From positions 1-64,000 of the forward strand of contig NZ_JONR01000023.1 of assembly GCF_000711955.1 (NCBI RefSeq): a stretch of 64,000 nt of DNA, written 5' to 3'. Shown here one piece after another: positions 43,041-53,272 of the stretch (its first letter is position 1; every line of letters begins with the position of its first letter). The DNA comes from Nevskia soli DSM 19509. GTDB lineage: Bacteria > Pseudomonadota > Gammaproteobacteria > Nevskiales > Nevskiaceae. The notes beneath the pieces are model-generated. The model saw only the letters and a list, made by a program, of their open reading frames with translations, was not told where the DNA came from and did not search any database. The position numbers and the translations under genes were made by a program.

Positions 43041-43784
43041 TCAGGTCTTCTTCAGCGCCGCGTTCACTTCCTTCCACAAATCCCGGTAGGCCTCCGCGGC
43101 GTAGCCGTAGGATTCGAACACTTCCAGCGGCGCGCGGTGCTCGCCCATGCGTTCCACCGCCGAAGCGTAGGGAATCACTGTCTTGGCCACGTCCTTGATC
43201 ATCTTCGGCGGCTGCTCGATCAGCATGCGGTGCAGCAGGCGGCGCCGGTCGGCCATCGAGTAGAACGGCTTCAGCGTGTTGCGCGGATAACCTTCCGCCT
43301 CGTAGTAGTCGATCACCGTCTTCAGCGCGCGCAGCGACAGGTGCGTCGGCACCGTCGGCACCAGCACGAGGTCGGAAGCGGTGAAGACGTTGTCGGCGAG
43401 GTGCGACAGGCTCGGCGGGCAATCGAGCACCACCAGGTCGTAGCGGCGGTTCACCGGCTTGAGCCGTTGCAGCAGCGCGTCGCGCGCGCCGTCCTTGCGC
43501 AGCCAGGTGTCGAGGTGGCGCGTGTGCAGGTCCGCCGGCAGCAGATGCAGCTTGTCGTAGGCGGTGCTCTGGATCTGGCCTTCGATGTCGGCCCCGGCGC
43601 GCCACATGGACTTGTCCGGGATTTCCTCGGTATTGGCCTGCAGGTACCAGCTGGCGGCGCCCTGGGGATCGAGGTCCCACAGCAGGGTGCGCAGTCCGGA
43701 TTGCGAGGCCAGGTAGGCCAGGTTGACCGAGGCTGCCGTCTTGCCGACGCCGCCCTTGAGGTTGTAGACCGCCAGCGTTTTCAT
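43041..43784 (-). CDS. ParA/Soj family ATPase, orphan
   Basis: 247 residues from ATG 43784, preceded by GGGGAGG. The deviant Walker A motif KGGVGKTAAS, LLWDLDPQGAAS and the DCPPSLSHLA Walker B region mark a ParA/MinD ATPase of the Soj type. No ParB gene or parS-like partner is adjacent, and the usual gidAB-parAB cluster is not in this window, so it may position another cargo rather than the chromosome. It lies downstream of gyrB on the same strand, separated by 217 bp and a hairpin. Confidence 0.88.
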   Translation of the reverse strand: MKTLAVYNLKGGVGKTAASVNLAYLASQSGLRTLLWDLDPQGAASWYLQANTEEIPDKSMWRAGADIEGQIQSTAYDKLHLLPADLHTRHLDTWLRKDGARDALLQRLKPVNRRYDLVVLDCPPSLSHLADNVFTASDLVLVPTVPTHLSLRALKTVIDYYEAEGYPRNTLKPFYSMADRRRLLHRMLIEQPPKMIKDVAKTVIPYASAVERMGEHRAPLEVFESYGYAAEAYRDLWKEVNAALKKT

Positions 43785-43940
43785 GCGCGCGCCTCCCCAT
43801 GAGGCCCCCTTTTGATGGGGCCTTGCACCATGCACGGCCAATCCGGATCCGCCCATCCGGATGGATGGGCCCCAATCGGCGATACGCTGAATTTAGAACA
43901 ATTTCACGGACTTGGCACAGACGGCCGGGAGAGGGCCGCA

Positions 43941-43969
43941 TTCCGCGCAGCCGTGAAGGCTGCGCGGAA
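43941..43969 (-). terminator. Hairpin downstream of gyrB
   Basis: Perfect 12-base stem TTCCGCGCAGCC / GGCTGCGCGGAA with loop GTGAA, 33 bp beyond the gyrB stop. No U-run follows on the minus strand, so termination here is likely but not certain. Confidence 0.5.
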
Positions 43970-44001
43970 GATCATTTAGTCATTTTAAATCAAGGACTTG
44001 A

Positions 44002-46410
<2,409 letters not shown>

Positions 46411-46437
46411 CGTCTGGTTCTGTTCTGACTCGCTATT

Positions 46438-47556
46438 TTACCCGTTTGCCAGGGGTCGCAGGAGGCCATGTTCCACGTGGAACATGCGGGCGTCGGGGGT
46501 GTTTTTCAGCGGACCGGCGAGTTCCAGCGCGGTCACGAACTTCTGACCGGGATAGGCCAGCAATACCTTCAGTAGACGCGTTTGGAACTCGGAAGACAAC
46601 TCGGCGGAGAAATCGTCGAGCAGCAGCACCGGCACCCGGCCGCCCCGCTCCGCCACGATCCAGCACTGCGCCAGGATGAAGGCTGCCACCAGCAATTTCT
46701 GCTGGCCGCGGCTGATGCGGCCCTTCACCGATCTGGCGGGGCCGCCCTCGCCATCCGCCTGGCTGTCGCTCATGTGGCTGGTATAGAAGCCCAGTTCGGC
46801 GCGCTGCGGCCCGCTCATGGTCAGGCCATGCCGCCGGTCCCGCTCCAGGCTGGCTTCCAGCACCTCCAGGTAGGCGCGGTCCGCGTCCCAACCCTGGCTG
46901 TAGCGCAGCTGCCAGCGTTCGCCCGGCAGCAGGTCGGCCAGCAAGGCCTGGCTGCGTGCCTCCACTTCCAGGGCATGGGCCCGGCGCAGGGCGCTCAATT
47001 GCTCGGCGGCTTCCGCCAATTCCCGGTTCCAGGGCGCCAGCATGGCCACCGAACCGCCCTCGCGCAGCATGGCATTGCGCTGGCGCAGGGCGCGGCGCGC
47101 CCGTTTCCAGGTCGGCATGAATCGATGTTCCACGTGGAACACACCCCAATCGAGGAAGCGGCGACGGATTCCCGGCCCCTCTTCCAGCATCCGGTGCATG
47201 CCCGGATCGAGGATCTGCAAAGGCAGGCGCCGCACCAGCTCCGACAAGGCCAGATCACCCTGGCCGAACTCGATGGCGATCTCCCGCTCCCGCCAGGTCA
47301 GCTTGAGCAGTTCCGGGGGCACGCCCGAGGGATCGACGACCTGCCCCGCCACCTGCCAGGCCTGGGTGCCATCCCGCGCCAACTGCGCCGGCAATACGCG
47401 CCAGCTGCCGCCCCGCCCCAGCACATGCAGGGCTTCCAGCAGCGAGGTCTTGCCGGCGCCGTTCTCCCCGGTGATCAGGTTGAAGCGCGGATGAGCGTCG
47501 AGCTGGAGGTTGGTGAACAGGCGGAAATCACGCGCCTGGAGCTGGGAGATCAACAT
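46438..47556 (-). CDS. recF: DNA replication and repair protein RecF
   Basis: 372 residues. SMC-like ATPase with Walker A GENGAGKTSLLEAL, signature ISRGQQKLL and Walker B PVLLLDDFSAELS. The N-terminus MLISQLQARDFRLF is typical. RecF loads RecA at single-strand gaps with RecO and RecR. It is 175 bp downstream of dnaN, and an intrinsic terminator lies in this gap, so recF-gyrB probably has its own promoter. Confidence 0.97.
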   Translation of the reverse strand: MLISQLQARDFRLFTNLQLDAHPRFNLITGENGAGKTSLLEALHVLGRGGSWRVLPAQLARDGTQAWQVAGQVVDPSGVPPELLKLTWREREIAIEFGQGDLALSELVRRLPLQILDPGMHRMLEEGPGIRRRFLDWGVFHVEHRFMPTWKRARRALRQRNAMLREGGSVAMLAPWNRELAEAAEQLSALRRAHALEVEARSQALLADLLPGERWQLRYSQGWDADRAYLEVLEASLERDRRHGLTMSGPQRAELGFYTSHMSDSQADGEGGPARSVKGRISRGQQKLLVAAFILAQCWIVAERGGRVPVLLLDDFSAELSSEFQTRLLKVLLAYPGQKFVTALELAGPLKNTPDARMFHVEHGLLRPLANG

Positions 47557-47597
47557 GATCCCGGCCGCCCTGGATTCGTTTTAATCAGTGCGCAAAC

Positions 47598-47628
47598 AAA
47601 AACGCCCTCACGTCGGAACGTGAAGGCG
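47598..47628 (-). terminator. Intrinsic terminator between dnaN and recF
   Basis: On the minus strand, arms CGCCTTCACGT and ACGTGAGGGCG with loop TCCG, followed by TTTTTG. It stands about 105 bp after the dnaN stop and 42 bp before the recF start, so it would uncouple dnaN from recF-gyrB or act as a partial terminator. Confidence 0.75.
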
Positions 47629-47731
47629 CTTGCTGAAACTCGGCGTAAGGACCGGGATGCCGCTACACCCTCTCCCCTCTCGTTCCAGCCTTGATGCGTG
47701 AACAGCTGGCTTCTCAGGATGCGGACGCGGC

Positions 47732-48832
47732 TCAAAGCCGCATCGGCATCACGACGTACTTGTTGGCGTTGTTGGCCGCGTCGTAGACCAGGCCGCTGGC
47801 GTCGCCGCTGCGCAGTTCCATGATGAACTCGTTGCCTTCGATGGCGTCGAGCGCGTCCAGCAGGTAGCCGACGTTGAAGCCGATCTCAAGCGGGGCGCCT
47901 TCGTACTGCACCTCGACTTCCTCCTCCGCCTCTTCCTGCTCCGGGTTCTGCGTCTGGATGCGCAGGGTGCCGCCCGACAGGGTCAGGCGCACGCCGCGGA
48001 ATTTCTCGTTGGACAGGATCGCCGCTCGGGACAGCGCCGCGCGCACCCGGCCGCGGTCGCCATGCACGGTCTTGTCCGAGCCTTCCGGAATGACGCGCTC
48101 GTAATCGGGGAAACGGCCTTCGATCAGCTTGGAGGTCAGCTTCAGGCCGTCCAGGTCCACCTGCACCTGGTTGGCGGAAAGATTCAGCTGGATCTCGGTG
48201 TCGTCCGCTTCGACCAGGCGCTGCAATTCCAGCACGGTCTTGCGCGGCAGGATCACCTGCAGGTCCTTCTTCACGCCGGTGTCGCGGCGCAACTCGGCCA
48301 TGGCCAGGCGGTGGCCGTCGGTTGCGACGGTGCGCACGCGGTTGGCGCGGATCTCCAGCAGCAGGCCGTTGAGGTAATAACGCACATCCTGCTGCGCCAT
48401 GGCGAACTGGGTGCGGCTCAGCAATTCCTTCAATTCCTTGCCGGTCAGCGTGAGCCTGGTTTCGGAGCCCGCCGCGCTGAGCGAGGGGAATTCGGCCGCA
48501 TCCAGGGTGGCCAGGGTGAAGCGGCTCTTGCCGGACTTCATGGTCAGGCGGTTCTGGTTCAGCTCGACGCCGATGGTGGCGCCTTCCGGCAGGCCGCGGC
48601 AGATGTCGTGCAGCTTGCGCGCCGGCGCGGTGGTCTTGCCGGGGCTCAGGTTCTGCACCTGCACGCGTCGCTCGACCTGGAGCTCCAGGTCGGTGGCGGT
48701 CAGCACCAGCTCGTCCTCCTGGGCCACCATCAGGATGTTGCTGAGGATCGGCAGCGACTGTCTTCGCTCCACCACGCCGATCACCGACTGAAGTGCGGAA
48801 AGCAGCTCGCCTCTCGGGATTTGGATATTCAT
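47732..48832 (-). CDS. dnaN: DNA polymerase III sliding clamp (beta subunit)
   Basis: 366 residues in three clamp domains. N-terminus MNIQIPRGELLSALQSVIGVVERR; family motifs LPILSNILM, TATDLELQVER, RFTLATLDAAEFPSL, VATDGHRLAM and the C-terminal peptide-pocket sequence YVVMPMRL. The ring-shaped dimer tethers polymerases to DNA. It lies downstream of dnaA across the probable origin. Confidence 0.99.
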   Translation of the reverse strand: MNIQIPRGELLSALQSVIGVVERRQSLPILSNILMVAQEDELVLTATDLELQVERRVQVQNLSPGKTTAPARKLHDICRGLPEGATIGVELNQNRLTMKSGKSRFTLATLDAAEFPSLSAAGSETRLTLTGKELKELLSRTQFAMAQQDVRYYLNGLLLEIRANRVRTVATDGHRLAMAELRRDTGVKKDLQVILPRKTVLELQRLVEADDTEIQLNLSANQVQVDLDGLKLTSKLIEGRFPDYERVIPEGSDKTVHGDRGRVRAALSRAAILSNEKFRGVRLTLSGGTLRIQTQNPEQEEAEEEVEVQYEGAPLEIGFNVGYLLDALDAIEGNEFIMELRSGDASGLVYDAANNANKYVVMPMRL

Positions 48833-49102
48833 GGAGCCGGATCGGATGGTTGGGCAGGTGGACTAAAGATAAATATGGGTTTGAATATAAAAGACAGCTG
48901 TATTAATAGTGTCGTCACTTTTCGCTGGATAAATCTGTAAATTCCAGCATATTCAATAACTTGTATTCTTTTTCCGGCCGAATCCAGCACCTGTGCAAGG
49001 CCTCGTTACCCTCTAGCAAGCTGTGCACAAATAGATATTCAGGCTTATCCGCTGGATTATACACAGGCAATTCCAGGCTCCGTACCCAGCTTTGCAGGGT
49101 GC
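48833..49102. other. Probable chromosomal replication origin (oriC)
   Basis: The 270-bp dnaA-dnaN spacer is markedly A+T-rich at 48860-48970 (for example AAAGATAAATATGGG, ATATTCAATAAC), suitable as an unwinding element. On the dnaA-proximal side are DnaA-box-like sites: TTATACACA at 49057-49065, TTGTGCACA on the minus strand at 49022-49030, and weaker matches TTATCCGCT (49045-49053) and TTATCCAGC on the minus strand near 48924-48932. An origin between dnaA and dnaN is known in several gammaproteobacteria. The rpmH-dnaA spacer has only one clear box. A 63-codon frame across this region is not considered a gene. Confidence 0.75.
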
Positions 49103-50461
49103 TCAATTGGTCAGCATGCGCAGCAGGTTTTCATAGTCCTCGCGCAGGCGTTCGTCGTCGCGTTTCAGCTCCACCACCTTGCGGCAGGCGTGCAATACGG
49201 TCGTGTGATCCTTGCCGAAGGCGGCGCCGATTTCCGGATAGGAGTGCTGCGTCAGTTCCTTGGCCAGCGACATCGCCACCTGGCGCGGGCGCGCCAGTGT
49301 GCGGGTGCGGCGCACCGAGCTCAGATCGGTCAGGCGGATGTTGTAGTAGCCGGCGACGGTGCGCTTGATGTTCTCCAGCGTCACCGCGCGGTCGTAGGAC
49401 GCGAACATGTCCTTGAGGCAGCTGCGCGCGAACTCGGTGGTGATCGGGGTTGCGGTGAGGCGCGCCGACGCGTTGAGGCGATGCAGCGCGCCTTCGAGTT
49501 CGCGCACGTTGGAGCGGATGCGCTGCGCCACCAATGCGGCGACGTCGTCCGGCATGCGGATGCCGAGCGTCTCGGCCTTGGCCAGCAGGATCGCCACGCG
49601 CGTTTCCAGTTCGGGCGGCTCGATCGGCACCGACAGGCCCCAGGTGAAGCGCGACTTGAGGCGTTCGTCGAGCGCGTCGAGCTCGCGCGGATAGCGGTCG
49701 CAGGTCAGCACGATCTGCTTGCGGCCGTCGATCAGGGCGTTGAAGGTATGGAAGAACTCTTCCTGCGAATGCTCTTTGCCTGCGAGAAAGTGGATGTCGT
49801 CGATCAGCAGCGCGTCGACCGAGCGATAGAAATTCTTGAACTCGGCCTGGCGGCCGAAACGGATCGCCGACACCATCTGGTTGAACCACTGCTCGGCGCC
49901 GACATAGACGATGCGCGCATTTTCGCGGCCGGCCGAGATGGCATTGCCGATGCCGTGCATCAGGTGCGTCTTGCCCAGACCGGACTGACCGTAGATCAGC
50001 AGCGGGTTGTAGACGTTGCCCGGGCTGCTCGCGACATGAAGGCCGGCAGCGCGCGCCTGCGAGTTGGATTTGCCTTCGATGAAGGTCTGCAAGGTGTAGC
50101 GCGGATCGAGCCGGCCCTTGGCGAACGGGGAATAGTCCTCGCCTTCCGCCGGCGCCGCGCCGCTGCCGGTGCCGGATGCGGCGGGACGCGTCTCGGCGCC
50201 GCTGCCGACCGCGATGTTGACGATGAGGTCATAGCTGGCGAGGCTCGACACCGCGCGCTGGATCTTCTGCAGGAAGTCGGTGCGCACGCGCTCCATCACC
50301 ACGCGGTTGGGCGCCAGCAGCGTCACCTGGTCGGCCGAGACCACGGCGCGCAAGGGCCTGATCCAGGTGCCGATTTCCTTGCCGGGAAGTTCCGCTTCGA
50401 GGCGCTCGACGCACCGGTCCCAAAGGTCCTCTCTCAGCATGCCCCGTCCATCCGTCTGCAT
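49103..50461 (-). CDS. dnaA: Chromosomal replication initiator protein DnaA
   Basis: Up to 452 residues. Domain I (LWDRCVERLEAELPGKEIGT), a short Ala/Gly linker, AAA+ domain with Walker A GQSGLGKTHLMHGIG and Walker B LLIDDIHFLAGKE, sensor regions, and domain IV with the DnaA-box recognition signature AAFGKDHTTVLHACRKV. Two starts are possible: ATG 50461 or ATG 50440. Neither has a good ribosome site, and alignment with family N-termini favours the shorter form (MLREDLWDRC). A perfect DnaA box lies 39-47 bp upstream of the longer start, suggesting autoregulation. Confidence 0.98.
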   Translation of the reverse strand: MQTDGRGMLREDLWDRCVERLEAELPGKEIGTWIRPLRAVVSADQVTLLAPNRVVMERVRTDFLQKIQRAVSSLASYDLIVNIAVGSGAETRPAASGTGSGAAPAEGEDYSPFAKGRLDPRYTLQTFIEGKSNSQARAAGLHVASSPGNVYNPLLIYGQSGLGKTHLMHGIGNAISAGRENARIVYVGAEQWFNQMVSAIRFGRQAEFKNFYRSVDALLIDDIHFLAGKEHSQEEFFHTFNALIDGRKQIVLTCDRYPRELDALDERLKSRFTWGLSVPIEPPELETRVAILLAKAETLGIRMPDDVAALVAQRIRSNVRELEGALHRLNASARLTATPITTEFARSCLKDMFASYDRAVTLENIKRTVAGYYNIRLTDLSSVRRTRTLARPRQVAMSLAKELTQHSYPEIGAAFGKDHTTVLHACRKVVELKRDDERLREDYENLLRMLTN

Positions 50462-50499
50462 TCGTTTTTGGACGAAGAGTCTAGCCGCTGGTCCCTGAC

Positions 50500-50508
50500 T
50501 TATCCACA
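50500..50508 (+). promoter_or_regulatory. DnaA box upstream of dnaA
   Basis: TTATCCACA, an exact consensus DnaA box, in the dnaA-rpmH spacer. Likely used for autorepression of dnaA and possibly as part of a bipartite origin. Confidence 0.8.
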
Positions 50509-50629
50509 GGCTGAAGCCACCCTGTCGAGTACAATCACGGACGCCCTTGTATCCGCACCGAATATTCTCCGGAAGGCGTCCGAAACCGGCGCCCGGCCGA
50601 CGGATTTGCGGCTGCTGTTGCTTGGGATG

Positions 50630-50657
50630 TTGCTTGATGGGGCGTTAGACCTATAAA
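50630..50657 (+). promoter_or_regulatory. Probable rpmH promoter
   Basis: TTGCTT (50630-50635), 16-bp spacer, TATAAA (50652-50657), about 35 bp before the rpmH ATG. It would drive rpmH-rnpA-yidD-yidC. Confidence 0.6.
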
Positions 50658-50691
50658 ATAGCTCTCTTTTGTCCCGCTCGAGCAAGCAGTC

Positions 50692-50826
50692 ATGAAACGT
50701 ACGTTCCAGCCGCACACCCTGCGGCGCAAGCGCACCCACGGTTTCCGTGCCCGTATGGCCACTGTCGGTGGTCGCCAGGTGCTGGCGCGTCGCCGCGCCA
50801 AGGGCCGCGCCCGTCTCATCCCGTAA
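50692..50826 (+). CDS. rpmH: 50S ribosomal protein L34
   Basis: 44 residues, extremely basic: MKRTFQPHTLRRKRTHGF, then RMATVGGRQVLARRRAKGRA and a short tail. This is the conserved L34 sequence at its conserved place next to dnaA. It is a component of the large ribosomal subunit and is co-transcribed with rnpA, which starts 43 bp downstream. Confidence 0.98.
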   Translation: MKRTFQPHTLRRKRTHGFRARMATVGGRQVLARRRAKGRARLIP

Positions 50827-50869
50827 GCTGCTTGAGTTCAAGCTTGAGCCCGAAGTCGGACCTGGGTCG

Positions 50870-51277
50870 ATGCACGCACGCGCACAGCTGCAACGCCGCG
50901 TCCGCATCCGCCAGCCTGCCGAATTCAAACAGGCTTTCGCCAAGGGCTTCAGGATCACGCGGACGCCGCTAGCCGCGGTATGCAGGCCGAATAACGGCAC
51001 GGACCACGCGCGTCTCGGTCTGGCCATCGCACGCAAGGCCGCGCCCCGGGCGGTGGATCGCAACCGCATCAAGCGGCAGATCCGTGAAAACTTCCGGCAC
51101 AATCAGCAACGCCTGCCCGCCGTGGACCTGGTGTTCTACGGCACGCCCGGCCTGCATGGCATGAACAACGAGCAGCTGCGCGCAACCCTGGCGGAAATCT
51201 GGCTCAAGGTGATCGATCGATGCGGTGGCTACACGTCCTACTCGTCGGATTCATCCGCGCCTACCAGCGCTTCATAA
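50870..51277 (+). CDS. rnpA: Ribonuclease P protein component
   Basis: 135 residues from ATG 50870; the upstream extension of the frame overlaps rpmH in another frame and is not used. The RNR signature lies in ARKAAPRAVDRNRIKRQIRE, with FRITRTPLAAVCRPN typical of the first strand. It is the protein cofactor of RNase P, which trims tRNA 5' ends. The 3' end overlaps yidD by 58 bp, which is common for this pair. The Ser-rich tail (TSYSSDSSAPTSAS) comes from that overlap. Confidence 0.95.
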   Translation: MHARAQLQRRVRIRQPAEFKQAFAKGFRITRTPLAAVCRPNNGTDHARLGLAIARKAAPRAVDRNRIKRQIRENFRHNQQRLPAVDLVFYGTPGLHGMNNEQLRATLAEIWLKVIDRCGGYTSYSSDSSAPTSAS

Positions 51278-51480
51278 GCCCCCTGCTCGGGCCGCGCTGC
51301 CGTTTCTATCCCACGTGTTCCCAATATGCCGTCGAGGCCATCGAGCGTCACGGCCCCGTCAAGGGCCTGTGGTTAGCCTTGCGCCGTATCGTGCGCTGCC
51401 ATCCGCTCAATCCGGGCGGCCACGACCCGGTTCCGGAACACCAGCCCACCCACTGCTCCACCATCTGTAAGCCCAGGTAG
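51220..51480 (+). CDS. yidD: Membrane protein insertion efficiency factor YidD
   Basis: 86 residues. N-terminal amphipathic segment VLLVGFIRAYQRFISPLLGP, then the Cys-containing signature CRFYPTCSQYAVEAIERHG and GLWLALRRIVRCHPLNPGGHDPVP. YidD assists YidC-dependent membrane insertion. The C-terminal residues after HDPVP are variable as usual. Overlaps rnpA and precedes yidC by 9 bp. Confidence 0.95.
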   Translation: MRWLHVLLVGFIRAYQRFISPLLGPRCRFYPTCSQYAVEAIERHGPVKGLWLALRRIVRCHPLNPGGHDPVPEHQPTHCSTICKPR

Positions 51481-51489
51481 AAGCTCTCC

Positions 51490-53181
51490 ATGGAAAATCG
51501 CCGCATGGTACTGGTCGCGTTTCTCGGCCTGTTCCTGTTCCTGCTCTACCAGGCCTGGGAAACCGACTACGCCAAGCCGGCGCAGACGCAGCAGTCGGGC
51601 AATGCCAGTGGTGTCGCAGCCGATGCCGCCGGCAAGGCCAGCACCGCGGCGGCGGGCGCCACCGATGTCGCACCCGCGGCGGGTACGCTCACCCAGCAGC
51701 ATGTGCAGGTGCAGACCGACCTGCTGATGGTCGACATCGCCCTGGCCGGCGGCGAGATCCGCCGCGTCGAGCTGAGCGACTACAGCACCGACAAGAAGCA
51801 CCCCGACCAGAAGCTGGCACTGCTCGACGACCGCAACGGCGAGCTGTTCACCCTGCTCAGCGGCATCGCCGGCAGTGAGCAGCCGCTGTCCAGCAACCAG
51901 TCCAGCTTCACGTCCCCGCAAGCCGCCTACAAGCTGGCCGACGGCGCGGCCACGCTCGACGTGCCGCTGGAATACACCGACGCCTCCGGCTACAGCGTGC
52001 GCAAGGTGTTCCATTTCAAGCGCGACAGCTACGAGATCGGCGTCACCCAGACCCTGGTCAACCACAGCGGCAAGGAGTTGCAGGCTGCTTCCTTCCTGCG
52101 CTACCAGCGCACGCCGCCGCCGGCCGAAGCGGGCCCCGGCTTCATGCACACCGCCGGCGGCTTCCTCGGCATCGGCGTCTACCAGCAGGACAAGCCGGGC
52201 AGCAGCGACTACGCCTACAAGAAGAAAGCCTTCAAGGACCTGGACAAGGCGGAGTACGACGTCAAGCAGACCGGCGGCTGGATCGCCATGCTGCAGAAAT
52301 ACTTCGTCGTCGCCGTCATCCCGCCGCCCGATCAGGCGGCGGAATTCAGCGGCAAAAAGAATCCGAGCAGCCAGCAGCCATACCAGGCGCAGTACACCGG
52401 AGTGCTTGCGCCGGTGGCCGACGGTACCGAACACAGCTACGACAGCCGTCTCTACATCGGTCCGATTGCCCAGGGCAAGATGGAAGGCGTGGCGCCCGGC
52501 TTCGAGCTGACCGAGGACTACGGCATCCTGAAGTCGGTGGCCAAGCCGCTGTTCTGGGTGCTGTCGCAGTACCACAAGCTCACCGGCAACTGGGGCTGGT
52601 CGATCATCCTGCTGACCCTGACGGTGAAGGCCCTGTTCTTCAAGCTGTCCGAGGCGCAGTACCGCTCCACCGCCAAGATGAAGAAGTTCAGCCCGCGCAT
52701 CAAGGAACTGCGCGAGCGGTTCGGCGACGATCGTGAGCGCCTGAACAAGGCGATGATGGAGCTGTACAAGAAGGAAGGCTTCAACCCGCTGGCCGGCTGC
52801 TGGCCGCTGCTGGTGCAGATGCCGGTGTTCTTCGCCCTGTACTGGGTGCTGGCGCAGAGCGTGGAATTGCGCCAGGCGCCGTTCATCCTGTGGATGCAGG
52901 ACCTGTCCGGTCCCGACCAGTACTACATCCTGCCGGTGCTGTACGGCATCAGCATGTGGGTGCAGCAGCGCCTGTCCGGCCAGTCGGCGACGATGGACCC
53001 GACCCAGGCGAAGATGATGAACATCATGCCGATCTTCCTCACCGGCCTGTTCCTGTTCTTCCCGGTCGGCCTGGTGCTGTACTGGCTGGTCAGCAACCTG
53101 ACCAACATCCTGCAGCAGTGGGTCATCGCGCGCCGCCTCGAGGCCGCGGACCTGAAGAAAGGCGAGCTGGTGAAGAAATAG
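51490..53181 (+). CDS. yidC: Membrane protein insertase YidC
   Basis: 563 residues, the long Gram-negative form. First membrane helix MVLVAFLGLFLFLLYQAW, an Ala/Gly/Thr linker, a periplasmic beta-supersandwich domain of about 290 residues, and the conserved five-helix core: WGWSIILLTLTVKALFFKLS, the coiled cytoplasmic loop, NPLAGCWPLLVQMPVFFALYW and FFPVGLVLYWLVSNLTNILQQ. It inserts and folds inner-membrane proteins with or without SecYEG. Confidence 0.98.
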   Translation: MENRRMVLVAFLGLFLFLLYQAWETDYAKPAQTQQSGNASGVAADAAGKASTAAAGATDVAPAAGTLTQQHVQVQTDLLMVDIALAGGEIRRVELSDYSTDKKHPDQKLALLDDRNGELFTLLSGIAGSEQPLSSNQSSFTSPQAAYKLADGAATLDVPLEYTDASGYSVRKVFHFKRDSYEIGVTQTLVNHSGKELQAASFLRYQRTPPPAEAGPGFMHTAGGFLGIGVYQQDKPGSSDYAYKKKAFKDLDKAEYDVKQTGGWIAMLQKYFVVAVIPPPDQAAEFSGKKNPSSQQPYQAQYTGVLAPVADGTEHSYDSRLYIGPIAQGKMEGVAPGFELTEDYGILKSVAKPLFWVLSQYHKLTGNWGWSIILLTLTVKALFFKLSEAQYRSTAKMKKFSPRIKELRERFGDDRERLNKAMMELYKKEGFNPLAGCWPLLVQMPVFFALYWVLAQSVELRQAPFILWMQDLSGPDQYYILPVLYGISMWVQQRLSGQSATMDPTQAKMMNIMPIFLTGLFLFFPVGLVLYWLVSNLTNILQQWVIARRLEAADLKKGELVKK

Positions 53182-53210
53182 GCCACGCCTCCCGCAAGCC
53201 CTGCAACAAC

Positions 53211-53241
53211 GATCCCCGCTCCGGCGGGGATCATTGTTTTT
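53211..53241 (+). terminator. Terminator after yidC
   Basis: Stem GATCCCCGC / GCGGGGATC (53211-53219, 53224-53232), loop TCCG, followed by ATTGTTTTT. The stem resembles the inner part of the CGTCAT-type palindromes. Confidence 0.8.
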
Positions 53242-53272
53242 GGCGCCACCCCATGCGCGTACACTGCTGCTC

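Noticed and set aside
48915..49106. 63-codon minus-strand frame across the dnaA-dnaN spacer
   Set aside because: It starts over the dnaA stop, has A+T-rich composition without codon bias, and occupies the probable origin with DnaA boxes.
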